From: Neorhizobium sp. JUb45
GTDB taxonomy: Bacteria; Pseudomonadota; Alphaproteobacteria; Rhizobiales; Rhizobiaceae
Assembly (NCBI RefSeq): GCF_004343585.1
Contig: NZ_SLYW01000007.1
Coordinates: forward strand, 1-64,000
Reading direction: 5' to 3'
Length of the DNA stretch: 64,000 nt
Translations under genes and position numbers: made by a program
The notes under the pieces: model-generated
What the model was told of the DNA's origin: nothing
The model's input: only the letters and a program-made list of their open reading frames with translations
The model's database searches: none
Shown here: piece after piece, positions 1-8,267 of the stretch
Position numbering within the stretch: position 1 is the first letter of the stretch
How the letters are laid out: every line of letters starts with the position of its first letter

Positions 1-16
1 TTCGGTTTGTGCTCGT

Positions 17-93
<77 letters not shown>

Positions 94-155
94 AACATTC
101 CAAGGAAATGCCAAGGGTGATCGCTGGCGGGAAGACTTCATCTTCCCTAGTGATG

Positions 156-226
156 GTAGCTCATCGTCCTCAAGGTCCATAACCTGAAGGGTTCGAAGGA
201 CGGTTCAAGTCCTGCCACCGCAACCA
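156..226 (+). pseudogene. Degenerate tRNA-Met-like fragment
   Basis: This stretch repeats pieces of the preceding initiator tRNA: GTAGCTC, then CATAACCTGAAGG, then GGTTCAAGTCCTGCC and CCGCAACCA. The 5' acceptor strand is absent and the T-arm register is shifted, so it should not fold as a functional tRNA. It lies 60 bp downstream of the intact tRNA. Either a decayed tandem duplicate or an attachment-site relic of an integrated element would explain it. Confidence 0.6.
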
Positions 227-267
227 CCGACACTTGTAAATTACCCCACTCCAGCTTTTTACATTCG

Positions 268-299
268 AGCTCCTCAGCAAAATAGCCGAGGAGCTTTTT
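268..299 (+). terminator. Rho-independent terminator after the tRNA region
   Basis: AGCTCCTC at 268-275 pairs perfectly with GAGGAGCT at 288-295 across a 12-nt loop and is followed by a T-run. It probably ends the tRNA transcript. Confidence 0.75.
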
Positions 300-344
300 G
301 CGTTTGACCGGACCGCGGCGCCGGCTCCCAATGAGATTATTCAT
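300..344 (-). pseudogene. 5' stub of a TetR-family regulator gene
   Basis: Read leftward from an ATG at 344, about 15 codons give MNNLIGSRRRGPVKR. This parallels the N-terminus MDKIVRKRRGGPRTF of the intact TetR gene at 27006-27629. The reading then runs into the tRNA terminator, so the rest of the gene is gone. The start codon overlaps the same 12-bp palindrome as in the intact copy. I infer that the regulator was lost while its operator and divergent target remained. Confidence 0.6.
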
Positions 345-355
345 AGTGATCACTA
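344..355. promoter_or_regulatory. TetR-type operator palindrome, copy 1
   Basis: TAGTGATCACTA is a perfect 12-bp palindrome overlapping the start of the TetR stub. The identical palindrome stands in the same place at 27629-27640. A TTGACA hexamer follows 8 bp later on the plus strand. Confidence 0.7.
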
Positions 356-363
356 AAGATTAG

Positions 364-391
364 TTGACAGCGAAAATCAAGCCGTTAGTGT
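364..391 (+). promoter_or_regulatory. Candidate promoter of the alpha/beta hydrolase
   Basis: TTGACA at 364-369 and TAGTGT at 386-391 are 16 bp apart and sit just downstream of the TetR palindrome. The TTGACA is also present in the homologous region at 27649-27654. The -10 match is weak. Confidence 0.4.
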
Positions 392-505
392 TTATCGATC
401 GATACAAATAAGGCGATGGCCGTCGCGCCCGTTTTTCGTCCGTCGTGGCCCCTGATTCCAGCTTCATGGAAAGGGGTCCCGGCAACCAGCCAAGGATTCC
501 ATTGG

Positions 506-1417
506 ATGAGATTGAAGAAGTTTACCGGACTGGTACACGCGCTAGGCGTCCTGGTTCTGATGATGTTTTTGGCGTCGGCGGCAAATGCTGCCGAAAAGAC
601 CTACACCGTACAGTCGCCGGATGGGGTCGAAATCGCGGTTCAGGAAAGCGGAAACCCTGAAGGCAAACCGATCGTCTTCATCCATGGTCTGCTCGGCAGC
701 CGCCTCAACTGGGCAGAGCAAACAAGCAGTGAGGAACTGCAACAGTACAGGATGATTACCTATGATCTGCGTGGCCATGGGCAATCGGACAAGCCGGATA
801 ATGCGGAATCCTATCGAGATGGGCGGCTCTGGGCCGATGATCTTGCGGCGGTGCTGAAGGCGAGCGACGCCAAAAAGCCGGTGGTTGTCGGGTGGTCGCT
901 CGGCGGTGTCGTTATTTCGAACTACCTTGCTGCATATGGCGACGAAAATCTAGGAGGTGTCGTCTATGTGGATGGTGTTATCGAGCTCAATTCCGCTCTC
1001 ATCACACCACATCGTGACGTCTATGCCGGTCTTGCATCCGACGATCTGAAAACGCACCTTGATGCGGTTCGAACATTTCTCGCCTTGTGTTTCCAGACGC
1101 AACCCGATGCGGCAACCTTCGAGCGACTTCTGTCGAATGCCGCGATGGCGTCCTGGGTTATGACAAAAACGGTTCCTTCCATGACGGTCGCTGTTGCGGC
1201 CGGCCTGCCCAAAGCCAAGGTGCCTGTCTTGTTGCTATATGGCGGTGAAGACACTTTGGTCATGACAGGCCCCAGTATCGCGCGCGCAAAAGACCTCAAT
1301 CCTAGCATTGTCGCGAAGATCTATCCGAATTCGGGCCATGCACCGTTTTTAGAAGAAGCGGCCCGCTTCAACAGAGATCTCTCAGAATTCCGGAAATCTA
1401 TCCCGTACGCAAAGTGA
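506..1417 (+). CDS. Exported alpha/beta-fold hydrolase
   Basis: A 303-aa serine hydrolase of the alpha/beta superfamily. The ATG at 506 is preferred over an upstream in-frame ATG at 416. It has AGGA upstream and opens a signal peptide: Lys residues, a hydrophobic core, then cleavage near ASAANA at about residue 28, so the enzyme is probably periplasmic. The fold signature is clear: oxyanion-hole HGLLGS at 60-65, nucleophile elbow GWSLGG with Ser131, an acid in GGEDTLV and the catalytic His near 278 in SGHAPF. The substrate cannot be read from sequence; esterase, haloperoxidase-like and lactonase activities all occur in this family. The promoter region matches that at 27629-27760, where a paralogue survives only as a signal-peptide stub. 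A hairpin follows the stop. Confidence 0.85.
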   Translation: MRLKKFTGLVHALGVLVLMMFLASAANAAEKTYTVQSPDGVEIAVQESGNPEGKPIVFIHGLLGSRLNWAEQTSSEELQQYRMITYDLRGHGQSDKPDNAESYRDGRLWADDLAAVLKASDAKKPVVVGWSLGGVVISNYLAAYGDENLGGVVYVDGVIELNSALITPHRDVYAGLASDDLKTHLDAVRTFLALCFQTQPDAATFERLLSNAAMASWVMTKTVPSMTVAVAAGLPKAKVPVLLLYGGEDTLVMTGPSIARAKDLNPSIVAKIYPNSGHAPFLEEAARFNRDLSEFRKSIPYAK

Positions 1418-1424
1418 TCGGCTT

Positions 1425-1446
1425 CGGGGCGAGCTTTCTCGCCCCG
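1425..1446 (+). terminator. Hairpin after the hydrolase gene
   Basis: A perfect 9-bp stem (CGGGGCGAG / CTCGCCCCG) with a CTTT loop begins 8 bp after the stop. No T-run follows, so it may be a terminator or an mRNA 3'-stabilising hairpin. Confidence 0.45.
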
Positions 1447-1843
1447 GTAGGCTGCCAAGCATCGCATCACCAACATATGCGACGGAATGCAAATGACCGG
1501 ATGCAAGGCGACTGGTCGAGCAAGACGAGTGTCCCCCTTCAACAGTCCGCCGGCGGCAAAACTTGCTGTGGCGAAGGTTGCTGCGAACAGCAACCAAGGC
1601 GGAAAGCGATGATTTTCCTAATTAGCCGCTTGGCCCAGACCGTACGTCGTCCGCTCCTCGACCTGCGGCGAACAAGTCGAAAAGTGCTGAAAGACGTTTT
1701 TACATGGGCACGCGCGCTTGCCGTAGTGGGGGCGGGATCCGCGTTCAGTCATGCCTATCCAGCGGTGATCCCGTGAATCCAAGGTAAAAGCAGCTGGACT
1801 CAACACCGGCGGCTGATATCGAGCGGCGCTCCCATTGATCGTT
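1447..1843. other. Intergenic region without a recognisable gene
   Basis: About 400 bp between convergent genes. An open frame runs through it, but its product is Cys/Arg-rich and resembles no family I know. I see no other signal. Confidence 0.5.
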
Positions 1844-3511
1844 CTACCATCGATGCTCGGTAGTCCTGTCTTTGATCAAGCCGGTTGCAATCTTCGAGAC
1901 TACGTTCAGACGCTGCTCAGTGTCAGAATCTTCGAAGGCCTCGTCGAGCATATCAACGTAGCTCTGAAAACGTTCGAGTTCCTGCTCGAATACGCTCGCA
2001 TGAGACCCCCCGTCGTAATGCAGATCGCCGAACTCCTGCGCTGCGGTGGCGAGAATAAAATAGCCGGCGGCTCGATCCGGTTCCGCCAGGGCTGCCTGCC
2101 GTGCTGCAACTGCCGCTGCCTGATAGGCACGTGCACCATTGCCCTTCTCGCGGATGATATCGGTGATGCTGCTGAACATGGAAACTTTCGCCTTTCCTGT
2201 CTGGTTTGAAACTGTTGCCCGCTCGGCCGTACCTGTGAAGCCGCCGAGGAATTGATAAAGAATGCCGGTTGCGAGGCCAAAGTCGTCGATCTCCATCGCT
2301 TCCTGCGGATTGTGCGAGCCGTTGCGGTTGCGAATGAAGATCATCGCCGAGGGAATGCCGGCCTTGGAAAACACGGCCGCGTCATGGCCGCCGCCCGAGG
2401 GAATGGCCGTTGCCGGCACGCCGGTGGTCTCCGATGCCGTTTGCAGCATGGCGATCAGCCTTTCGTCGCAGAGCGCGGGGCTGGTCCACAGCGCCTGGCC
2501 GAGGTCGAAACGGACGGCACGTTCACGCTCGATGCGCCCGACATGGGAGAGCACAAGCGCGTGCATCGTCTCCAGCATCGCGCTGTCCTGGCTGCGAATG
2601 TCGAGGCTGAATTCCACACTGTCGGGAATGCGGGAAAGAGCGTGTTTCTGCTGGTCAGTGGAAACCATGCCGCTGGTCACGACGAGGTCGCGGCCCTTGG
2701 CGACGAAATCGTGCCAAGCGGCATCGAGCACATTGAGGAGTTCGGCCATGGCCAGAACCGGGTCATGCCGGTAGGCCAGCGGAACGGCGCCGGAATGACC
2801 GGCCTCGCCGAAGCAGGCGATCTTCCTGTAGCGGAAATTGCCGCGGATGCCCGAAACGATCGCCGCCGGCAGATTGCGCTCGATCAGCACCGGGCCCTGT
2901 TCGATATGCACTTCCAGATAGGCGCTGACCGTCGCGCCATCGAGAAGCGGTTTGCCTGCGCGCACCGGTCCCATGTCGATGCCGGTGGCCTGCATGTGTT
3001 CGTCGAGCGTGCGGCCGTCTGCCCGGTGGCGTGCAGAAAGCTCATCGGCAGAAAGGGCGCCGAGCAGCGCTTTTGAGCCGATATAGCAGGGGCCGAACCA
3101 GGCGCTTTCCTCGCCGCGCATGGCAATCACCTTGACGGGAGCGGGAAAGATAAATCCTTCCCGGCAAGCGCGTACCAGGCACAGAAGGCCCGAAATAACG
3201 CCGGCGAGACCATCGAAATTGCCGCCGCGCGGTACGCTGTCCACATGCGAGCCGACCAGCGTGAAACGCGGTGCTGCCCGGTGTTCGGGCAGGCTGAAGA
3301 CGACGTTGCGGCCGGCATCCCATTCCGCCACCAGGCCTTCCGATTGCGCGAAATCGATCAGGTATTCCAGTGTGGCCGCTTCGATCTCTGAAAAAGCCGG
3401 GCGGCTGACACCGTCGACGTCGGCGGTGTGGGCGGCGATCTCGGCAAACAGGCGCTCGGCCACGGCGAACAGGTCGAAAGCTTCCGCTGTCTTGAGAAGG
3501 GCGGCAGGCAT
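1844..3511 (-). CDS. M20-family N-carbamoyl-amino-acid / ureido hydrolase with C-terminal extension
   Basis: A 555-aa protein. Residues 1-425 are a complete Zn-dependent amidohydrolase of the beta-ureidopropionase / N-carbamoyl-L-amino-acid hydrolase / allantoate amidohydrolase group. Visible ligands are His89 in GSHVDSVPRGG, Asp100 in NFDG, Glu134-Glu135 in MRGEES, His202 in EVHIEQG and His400 in GSHNPQEA. Such enzymes release CO2 and ammonia from ureido acids. The family usually ends near residue 420. Here an in-frame helical tail of about 111 residues starts at an internal Met445 (position 2179) and matches nothing I recognise. The ATG overlaps the stop of the dehydrogenase gene as TGATG, so the three leftward genes are translationally coupled. 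In this context beta-ureidopropionase, the last step of reductive pyrimidine breakdown, is the likeliest role, but this is inferred. Confidence 0.85.
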   Translation of the reverse strand: MPAALLKTAEAFDLFAVAERLFAEIAAHTADVDGVSRPAFSEIEAATLEYLIDFAQSEGLVAEWDAGRNVVFSLPEHRAAPRFTLVGSHVDSVPRGGNFDGLAGVISGLLCLVRACREGFIFPAPVKVIAMRGEESAWFGPCYIGSKALLGALSADELSARHRADGRTLDEHMQATGIDMGPVRAGKPLLDGATVSAYLEVHIEQGPVLIERNLPAAIVSGIRGNFRYRKIACFGEAGHSGAVPLAYRHDPVLAMAELLNVLDAAWHDFVAKGRDLVVTSGMVSTDQQKHALSRIPDSVEFSLDIRSQDSAMLETMHALVLSHVGRIERERAVRFDLGQALWTSPALCDERLIAMLQTASETTGVPATAIPSGGGHDAAVFSKAGIPSAMIFIRNRNGSHNPQEAMEIDDFGLATGILYQFLGGFTGTAERATVSNQTGKAKVSMFSSITDIIREKGNGARAYQAAAVAARQAALAEPDRAAGYFILATAAQEFGDLHYDGGSHASVFEQELERFQSYVDMLDEAFEDSDTEQRLNVVSKIATGLIKDRTTEHRW

Positions 3512-4446
3512 CAGGCATACTCCGCAAGGGTGATGGTTTCGTCGGCCAGTCGTGCCGCGCCGATCAGCGCGTCGAGCGAGGCGAGGCCACGTGCGGCAAG
3601 CGTTGCCTCAAGCTCTGCCACCAGACGCGGCATGGTGTTCGGGCTGATGAAGGTTGCGGTGCCCACCTGCACGGCGCGGGCGCCGGCCATCAGGTATTCG
3701 ATGACGTCATCGACGCTGGAAATGCCGCCGCAGCCGATCACCGGGATAGCAACGGCCTTGGCGCATTGATAGGTCATGCGCAGCGTGATCGGCTTCAGTG
3801 CCGGGCCGGACAGGCCGCCCATGACATTGCCCAGCCTGATTTCGCCGCTGCGGCTGTCGATCGCCATGGCCAGCATGGTGTTGGCAGTCACCAGCGCATC
3901 GGCACCGGCAGCTTCCGCCGCCTGCGCCACTTCCACCACCTCGCCTGTATTGGGAGACAGCTTTGCCCAGATCGGCAGGTGGGTGGCGGACCGGATCTTG
4001 CGGATGACGTCCTCGGTGGAGCCGGGGCGTATGGCAAAGGCCTTGCCATGGTCTTCGATATTCGGGCAGGAAATGTTGACCTCGATCGCCGCCACGCCCG
4101 GCGCGCTCACCTCTTCGGCAAAACGGGCAAAGTCGTCGGCGGTATTGGCGGAGATGCTGATCACCAGCGGAGCCTCGTAAGCGGCATAGAACGGCATGGT
4201 GTTTTTCACGAACAAGTCGGCGCCCTTGCTCGGAATGCCGATCGAATTCAGCATCGCGCCATTGACCTCGCAGACGCGCGGCACCGGATTGCCGGAGCGT
4301 TTTTCGCGGGTGATCGTCTTGGTGACATGCGCGCCGATGCAGTCGAGATCGAATACCTCGGCCAGTTCCTCGGAAAACGTCCCGGAGGCCGGCATGATCG
4401 GGTTTTTCAGCGTCAATGCGCCGATCCGGGTGGAAAGGTCGGCCAT
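3511..4446 (-). CDS. Class 1B dihydroorotate dehydrogenase-like catalytic subunit
   Basis: A 311-aa FMN-binding TIM barrel of the PyrD/PreA group. NISCPN at 124-129 carries the class 1 active-site Cys127, with KTITREKRSGNPVPR near the N-terminus and phosphate-binding GCGGI and GARAVQVGT at the C-terminal end. Class 1B enzymes work with a PyrK flavin/iron-sulfur subunit, and a PyrK-like gene lies directly upstream with a 1-nt TGATG overlap. Pairing with a carbamoyl hydrolase, a nucleoside phosphorylase and a transporter suggests catabolic use on dihydropyrimidines or orotate rather than housekeeping biosynthesis. Sequence alone does not separate dihydroorotate from dihydrouracil specificity. 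Confidence 0.85.
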   Translation of the reverse strand: MADLSTRIGALTLKNPIMPASGTFSEELAEVFDLDCIGAHVTKTITREKRSGNPVPRVCEVNGAMLNSIGIPSKGADLFVKNTMPFYAAYEAPLVISISANTADDFARFAEEVSAPGVAAIEVNISCPNIEDHGKAFAIRPGSTEDVIRKIRSATHLPIWAKLSPNTGEVVEVAQAAEAAGADALVTANTMLAMAIDSRSGEIRLGNVMGGLSGPALKPITLRMTYQCAKAVAIPVIGCGGISSVDDVIEYLMAGARAVQVGTATFISPNTMPRLVAELEATLAARGLASLDALIGAARLADETITLAEYA

Positions 4447-5300
4447 CACATCGCCTCCTGCAGATCGAAAACCGGGCCTTCGCGGCAGACCCGCAGGTTG
4501 ACCGCGCCATCGGCGCGCCGGAAGGGGCGCACGCAGGCCTGGCACATGCCGATGCCGCAGGCCATGTGCTGTTCGAGCGCCACCTGTCCACCGATGCCGT
4601 GGCGCGTGCCGATATCCTGCAGCATGCGCATCAGGCGCGCGGAACCACAGGTGAAAAAGGCATTGATGCCGCGCGTTGCGATCAGCCCTTCGATCAAGGC
4701 CGTCAGGCTTTCGACGCCGGAATTGCCTTCTTCGTCGGTGACGGTGATGACCTCGGCACCGCAGTCTCGAAAAAGGTCGGTCGACATCAGCAGATCGGGA
4801 GAACGGGCGCTGCAGATCGCCGTCAGTGGCCGTCCGAGGCTGGCGCATTCCTTTGCCAACGGCGCAAGCGTTGCCAGTCCGACGCCACGGGCCAGGAGCA
4901 GCGGCCTTTGCCATTCCGGCCGGATCTCGAAACCCTGGCCGATCGGGCCGACGATATTCAGTGTGTCGCCCGCCTCGAGTTCGGCCAGCGCCCCGGTTCC
5001 GGTGCCTGCGACCTTGTAGAGAAAGGACAGTTCGCCCCTTTCCCGGTCATAGCCGTAGATGCTCATCGGCCGGCGGAAATAGGGCTGGAAACGATCCGTC
5101 TGCGGGCAGAGCAGGTGGAAGAACTGGCCGGGCCGGCAATCGAGCACGCAATCGGGCGCGGCAAGAACCATCAGGCGGTACTGGCCGTTCACCCATTCGT
5201 GGCTTTTGATGCGGGCCTCCAGCTCATGAATGGAAGGCTGCCGCACAAGGCCAGCGGGCGCAAAGGCTGAATCGGAAATGGCACGGAGGCTGGCTGACAT
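4446..5300 (-). CDS. PyrK-like electron-transfer subunit (FAD, 2Fe-2S)
   Basis: A 284-aa ferredoxin-reductase-type protein. FAD-binding RRPMSIY and a GTGTGAL segment lie in the first half, a nucleotide-binding region starts at LLLARGVGLATLAPL, and a C-terminal CGIGMCQAC plus a later Cys supplies the four [2Fe-2S] ligands, as in dihydroorotate dehydrogenase B PyrK. It should pass electrons between NAD(H) and the catalytic subunit encoded next. The start at 5300 gives the usual family N-terminus. An upstream in-frame ATG at 5402 is possible, and neither has a convincing ribosome-binding site. Transcription starts in the divergent region with the XRE regulator, where an operator lies. Confidence 0.85.
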   Translation of the reverse strand: MSASLRAISDSAFAPAGLVRQPSIHELEARIKSHEWVNGQYRLMVLAAPDCVLDCRPGQFFHLLCPQTDRFQPYFRRPMSIYGYDRERGELSFLYKVAGTGTGALAELEAGDTLNIVGPIGQGFEIRPEWQRPLLLARGVGLATLAPLAKECASLGRPLTAICSARSPDLLMSTDLFRDCGAEVITVTDEEGNSGVESLTALIEGLIATRGINAFFTCGSARLMRMLQDIGTRHGIGGQVALEQHMACGIGMCQACVRPFRRADGAVNLRVCREGPVFDLQEAM

Positions 5301-5527
5301 GGCGGTTCCGGAAAGAAAAGGGGAAATGGGATGCCCGGCAGCGGTTGACCGCTGCTCAAGGACGTTTCTGTCATGGAAAGAGGCTTGCGACAGCTGGGGC
5401 ATGCCCGTCGTCGCGCGCGGCCGGTGGCTGAGGATCAGCGTCGGGCGAAAAGGCGATCGGACGTCATAGGGCTCTCCATGCGTTCAAAAACAAAGCCTAT
5501 TTTGGAACCGCGGATGCTGTCAAGATG

Positions 5528-5546
5528 ATTCTCAAAAATGAGATTT
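5528..5546. promoter_or_regulatory. Operator copy 1 of the XRE-regulated island
   Basis: The minus strand reads AAATCTCATTTTTGAGAAT, with TCTCA/TGAGA inverted arms. The same 19-mer with one substitution stands at 6572-6590 in front of the transporter operon. Its position between the leftward pyrK-like gene and the rightward regulator suits autoregulation and control of both arms. Confidence 0.65.
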
Positions 5547-5633
5547 TTCGCATGAAAAATATCCGCATTGCGAATTGTCCCGAGTTTGTTTAGGCATTCG
5601 AAGGTTTATCAATCCGCGAACGGGGGAATCGCC

Positions 5634-6530
5634 ATGGACTTTGTGAGTTCCACCGAGGATGTCGGCCGTCGCCTGCGCGCCTTTCGTATGGGGGCCGGCC
5701 TCACGCCCGAAGACCTGGCAATCAGGGCAGGCGTGTCACGCGCCGCCATCTATCGATACGAATCCGGAAAACCTCCGAAGGTCGATACACTCGGCAAGAT
5801 TGCCGATCTCCTCGGTGTTTCCCTGCCGACATTGTTGGGCGTCGGGGTTGAATATATCGCATCCGCCATCAGCTTCTTCGAGCGCATGCGCCAGATGGAA
5901 GAGGATGTCGACCAGATCACCGTGATGTTCGGGCCGATTTCCTACCTGCTGACAACGGACCGATACGACGAACTGCTACCGAAGATTTTCGATGAAAGCA
6001 TCCCACAGGATGTCGACAACCGGCCGGCGGCGCTGCGCGATATCGGCGCGCTGATGGATATCCTCAAGGCCCGCAAGGAGAATTTTCGTCGCCGCAGCCC
6101 CAATATCGTCAGCCTCGTATCGGCCGCCGAACTGGAGGAATTCGCGCGCGTCGGCTTTGTCGGCGCCCATAATCCGCCCGATGTCGATCTGGCCAAGCGG
6201 CAGGCGGCGGCGCATGAAGAGATCCGCAACATCGTCCGCATGTTGCGCGAACAGCCGATCGGCGTGCAGATCGGCGTGGTGATCGATTCAATGCCGGGCG
6301 CCAGTTTCCAGGTGTTCAAGCGGGCAGACCGGGCGCAGGTCGCCGTCAGTCCGTTCCGGCTTGGCTCCTTCGCCAATATCCGTGTCGGCGTCGCCACCGT
6401 CACTGCCGCCACTGAGGCGGTGCAGCTTTACGGTAGCATGACCGACCAGTTGTGGCGGCGCAGTCTCAAGGGCGATCAGGCGGCGGATTTTATCGAAAAG
6501 ACCGTTTTACAACGCCAGGTCAAGATATGA
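5634..6530 (+). CDS. XRE-family transcriptional regulator
   Basis: A 298-aa protein. A helix-turn-helix of the lambda-repressor type covers about residues 8-65 (VGRRLRAFRMGAGLTPEDLA, RAAIYRYESGKPP, LGKIADLLGVSL). The remaining 230 residues are a sensor or oligomerisation domain that I cannot name. The ATG at 5634 has GGGGGAA upstream and beats an in-frame ATG at 5568. It is divergent from the pyrKD-hydrolase operon and lies 187 bp before the transporter operon. Near-identical operators in both intergenic regions make it the likely local regulator, responding perhaps to a pyrimidine or nucleoside-derived effector. Confidence 0.85.
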   Translation: MDFVSSTEDVGRRLRAFRMGAGLTPEDLAIRAGVSRAAIYRYESGKPPKVDTLGKIADLLGVSLPTLLGVGVEYIASAISFFERMRQMEEDVDQITVMFGPISYLLTTDRYDELLPKIFDESIPQDVDNRPAALRDIGALMDILKARKENFRRRSPNIVSLVSAAELEEFARVGFVGAHNPPDVDLAKRQAAAHEEIRNIVRMLREQPIGVQIGVVIDSMPGASFQVFKRADRAQVAVSPFRLGSFANIRVGVATVTAATEAVQLYGSMTDQLWRRSLKGDQAADFIEKTVLQRQVKI

Positions 6531-6571
6531 ATCTTTCTCGCATTGCGCGTAAAAAGATATTCTTTTGATAC

Positions 6572-6590
6572 AAATCTCATCTTTGAGAAT
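6572..6590. promoter_or_regulatory. Operator copy 2 of the XRE-regulated island
   Basis: The plus strand reads AAATCTCATCTTTGAGAAT, 18 of 19 identical to the reverse complement of 5528-5546. It precedes the ABC transporter operon by about 130 bp. Confidence 0.65.
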
Positions 6591-6717
6591 TTTTGTTGCG
6601 TGGGTGAATGTTTTGTGAAAGCTTGCGGCCTTTCCCGGGAAAACTGGCGACACGAGAGGGCAGGGTCCTCTTGATATCGCCATTGATCTTCCCGTTTCTG
6701 AGATACGGAGTTTTTGG

Positions 6718-7503
6718 GTGTCGCAATCTGAGCGGATGATCGATATCGCGGGTGTCCACAAGACATTCGTCGCGGACCACGGAACGGTGACGGCGCTCGA
6801 GCCGGTCACGATCACCATCAAGCAGGGTGAGTTTATCTCGATTGTCGGTCCTTCCGGCTGCGGAAAGTCGACGCTACTGCGGTTGATTTCCGGACTCGAT
6901 CACGCCAGCGGCGGCACGATCACGCTCGATACCGCCGGTCGCAAGCGCCCGGTCGGCTTCGTTTTCCAGGAGCCCGTCCTGCTGCCGTGGAAAACCATTC
7001 TCGAAAACGTCCGCTTCCCCCTCGATACCGCCGGCGTTTCCCGCGCCGAGGCCGACAAGGTTGCGCTCGATCTCATCAAGATGGTCGGACTTGCCGGCTT
7101 CGAAAAGGCGCTGCCGCGCCAGCTGTCCGGCGGCATGCGCCAGCGCGCCGCGATTGCCCGTTCGCTCTCGGACGATCCGCCGATCCTTTTGATGGACGAG
7201 CCTTTTTCGGCCGTCGACCTGATGACGCGTGATACGCTCAACGACGAGCTGCTGCGCATCTGGCAGTCGACCGGCAAGACCATCCTGCTCGTCACCCACA
7301 GTGTCGATGAGGCTGCCTATCTGGCCGACCGCGTCATGGTCATGACTGCGCGTCCCGGCAAGCTGAAATGCGTTCACGACGTCGATCTGGCCCGCCCGCG
7401 CGGCGAGGACACCAAGCTCGATCCTGCCTATCATGCGCTGGTTGCCCAGCTTCGTCGCGATCTGCGCACGCCGGGTGTGGCGCAGGGCGAGGGGGCGCAC
7501 TGA
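6718..7503 (+). CDS. ABC transporter ATP-binding protein (NitT/TauT type)
   Basis: A 261-aa ATPase of the SsuB/TauB/ThiZ group: Walker A GPSGCGKST, Q-loop FVFQEPVLLPW, signature LSGGMRQR, Walker B ILLMDEP and H-loop VTHSVDEA. The GTG at 6718 is chosen because GGAG lies 7 nt upstream; an ATG at 6736 is the alternative. It powers the two permeases at 7503 and 10062 with the binding protein at 9052. The stop overlaps the next start as TGATG. Confidence 0.9.
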   Translation: MSQSERMIDIAGVHKTFVADHGTVTALEPVTITIKQGEFISIVGPSGCGKSTLLRLISGLDHASGGTITLDTAGRKRPVGFVFQEPVLLPWKTILENVRFPLDTAGVSRAEADKVALDLIKMVGLAGFEKALPRQLSGGMRQRAAIARSLSDDPPILLMDEPFSAVDLMTRDTLNDELLRIWQSTGKTILLVTHSVDEAAYLADRVMVMTARPGKLKCVHDVDLARPRGEDTKLDPAYHALVAQLRRDLRTPGVAQGEGAH

Positions 7504-8267
7504 TGATCAGGCGCTTCACCGCTTGGATCGATTATGCGCTGGCACTGGCCGTGCTGCTCGGCGCCTGGTGGTTCGCCACCGGCCCGATGGCCATGCCGAC
7601 CTATCTCCTGCCGTCGCCGCTGCGCACCTGGAATGCGCTGGCCGGTATCGCGATGAGCGGCGAGCTCTGGCTGCATCTCGGTTTCACCGTGCAGAACATC
7701 GTGCTGGGGCTCATCCTCGGCCTCGTCACGGGTATCGCGCTCGCCTATGTGATGACGCGCTTTCCCAAGCTCGCCATCTGGGTCGATGGCCCGCTTGTCA
7801 TCCTTCAGACCGCCCCAAAAATCGCGCTGGCGCCGCTGTTCGTGGTCTGGTTCGGTTTCGGCATCCTGGCGAAGATAATCCTGATCTTCTCGCTGGTCTT
7901 CTTTCCGGTGTTCATCGGCGCAGTCGCCGGTTTCCGCACGCTTGATCCGAAGATGAAGGATCTGTCCAAACTTCTCGGTCTCGGTCATATCCAGCGGTTC
8001 CGCCAGATCGAGCTGCCGTCGGCAATGCCGGAAATCTTTGTCGGCCTCAAGATCGGCGCGGTTCAGGCGCTGGTCGGCGCGGTGCTGGCGGAATGGATGT
8101 CGGGCAAGCTCGGCCTTGGTTACCTGATGACCTATGCCGGCGCGACCTACAAGACGCCGCTGCTGTTTGCCGCAGTCCTGCTGACGGTTGTGCTGGGCCT
8201 GCTCATGCATGTCGTCCTGACCATGCTCGAAAACCGGCTTCTGTCCTGGAAGGGTGCCAAGCGATGA
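7503..8267 (+). CDS. ABC transporter permease 1 (NitT/TauT type)
   Basis: A 254-aa inner-membrane protein with about six hydrophobic segments and the cytoplasmic EAA-type loop around LLGLGHIQRFRQIELPSAMPEI. QTAPKIALAPL is typical of SsuC/ThiX/TauC permeases. Its start and stop are each fused to the neighbouring genes (TGATG and ATGA), so it is tightly co-translated with the ATPase and the nucleoside phosphorylase. It probably forms a heterodimer with the permease at 10062. Confidence 0.88.
   Translation: MIRRFTAWIDYALALAVLLGAWWFATGPMAMPTYLLPSPLRTWNALAGIAMSGELWLHLGFTVQNIVLGLILGLVTGIALAYVMTRFPKLAIWVDGPLVILQTAPKIALAPLFVVWFGFGILAKIILIFSLVFFPVFIGAVAGFRTLDPKMKDLSKLLGLGHIQRFRQIELPSAMPEIFVGLKIGAVQALVGAVLAEWMSGKLGLGYLMTYAGATYKTPLLFAAVLLTVVLGLLMHVVLTMLENRLLSWKGAKR

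Noticed and set aside
1414..1776. Open frame of 120 codons after the hydrolase
   Set aside because: It overlaps a hairpin, has a Cys/Arg-rich unlikely product, no good ribosome-binding site and no family resemblance.
2252..3076. Long plus-strand frame inside the M20 hydrolase gene
   Set aside because: It is a shadow of the real minus-strand gene; the product has no motif, whereas the opposite frame has a complete metal-ligand set.
5564..6547. CGCATTGCG present at 5564-5572 and 6539-6547 as a second shared operator
   Set aside because: It is nine bases only, with different spacing to the main 19-bp motif; it could be chance in this base composition.
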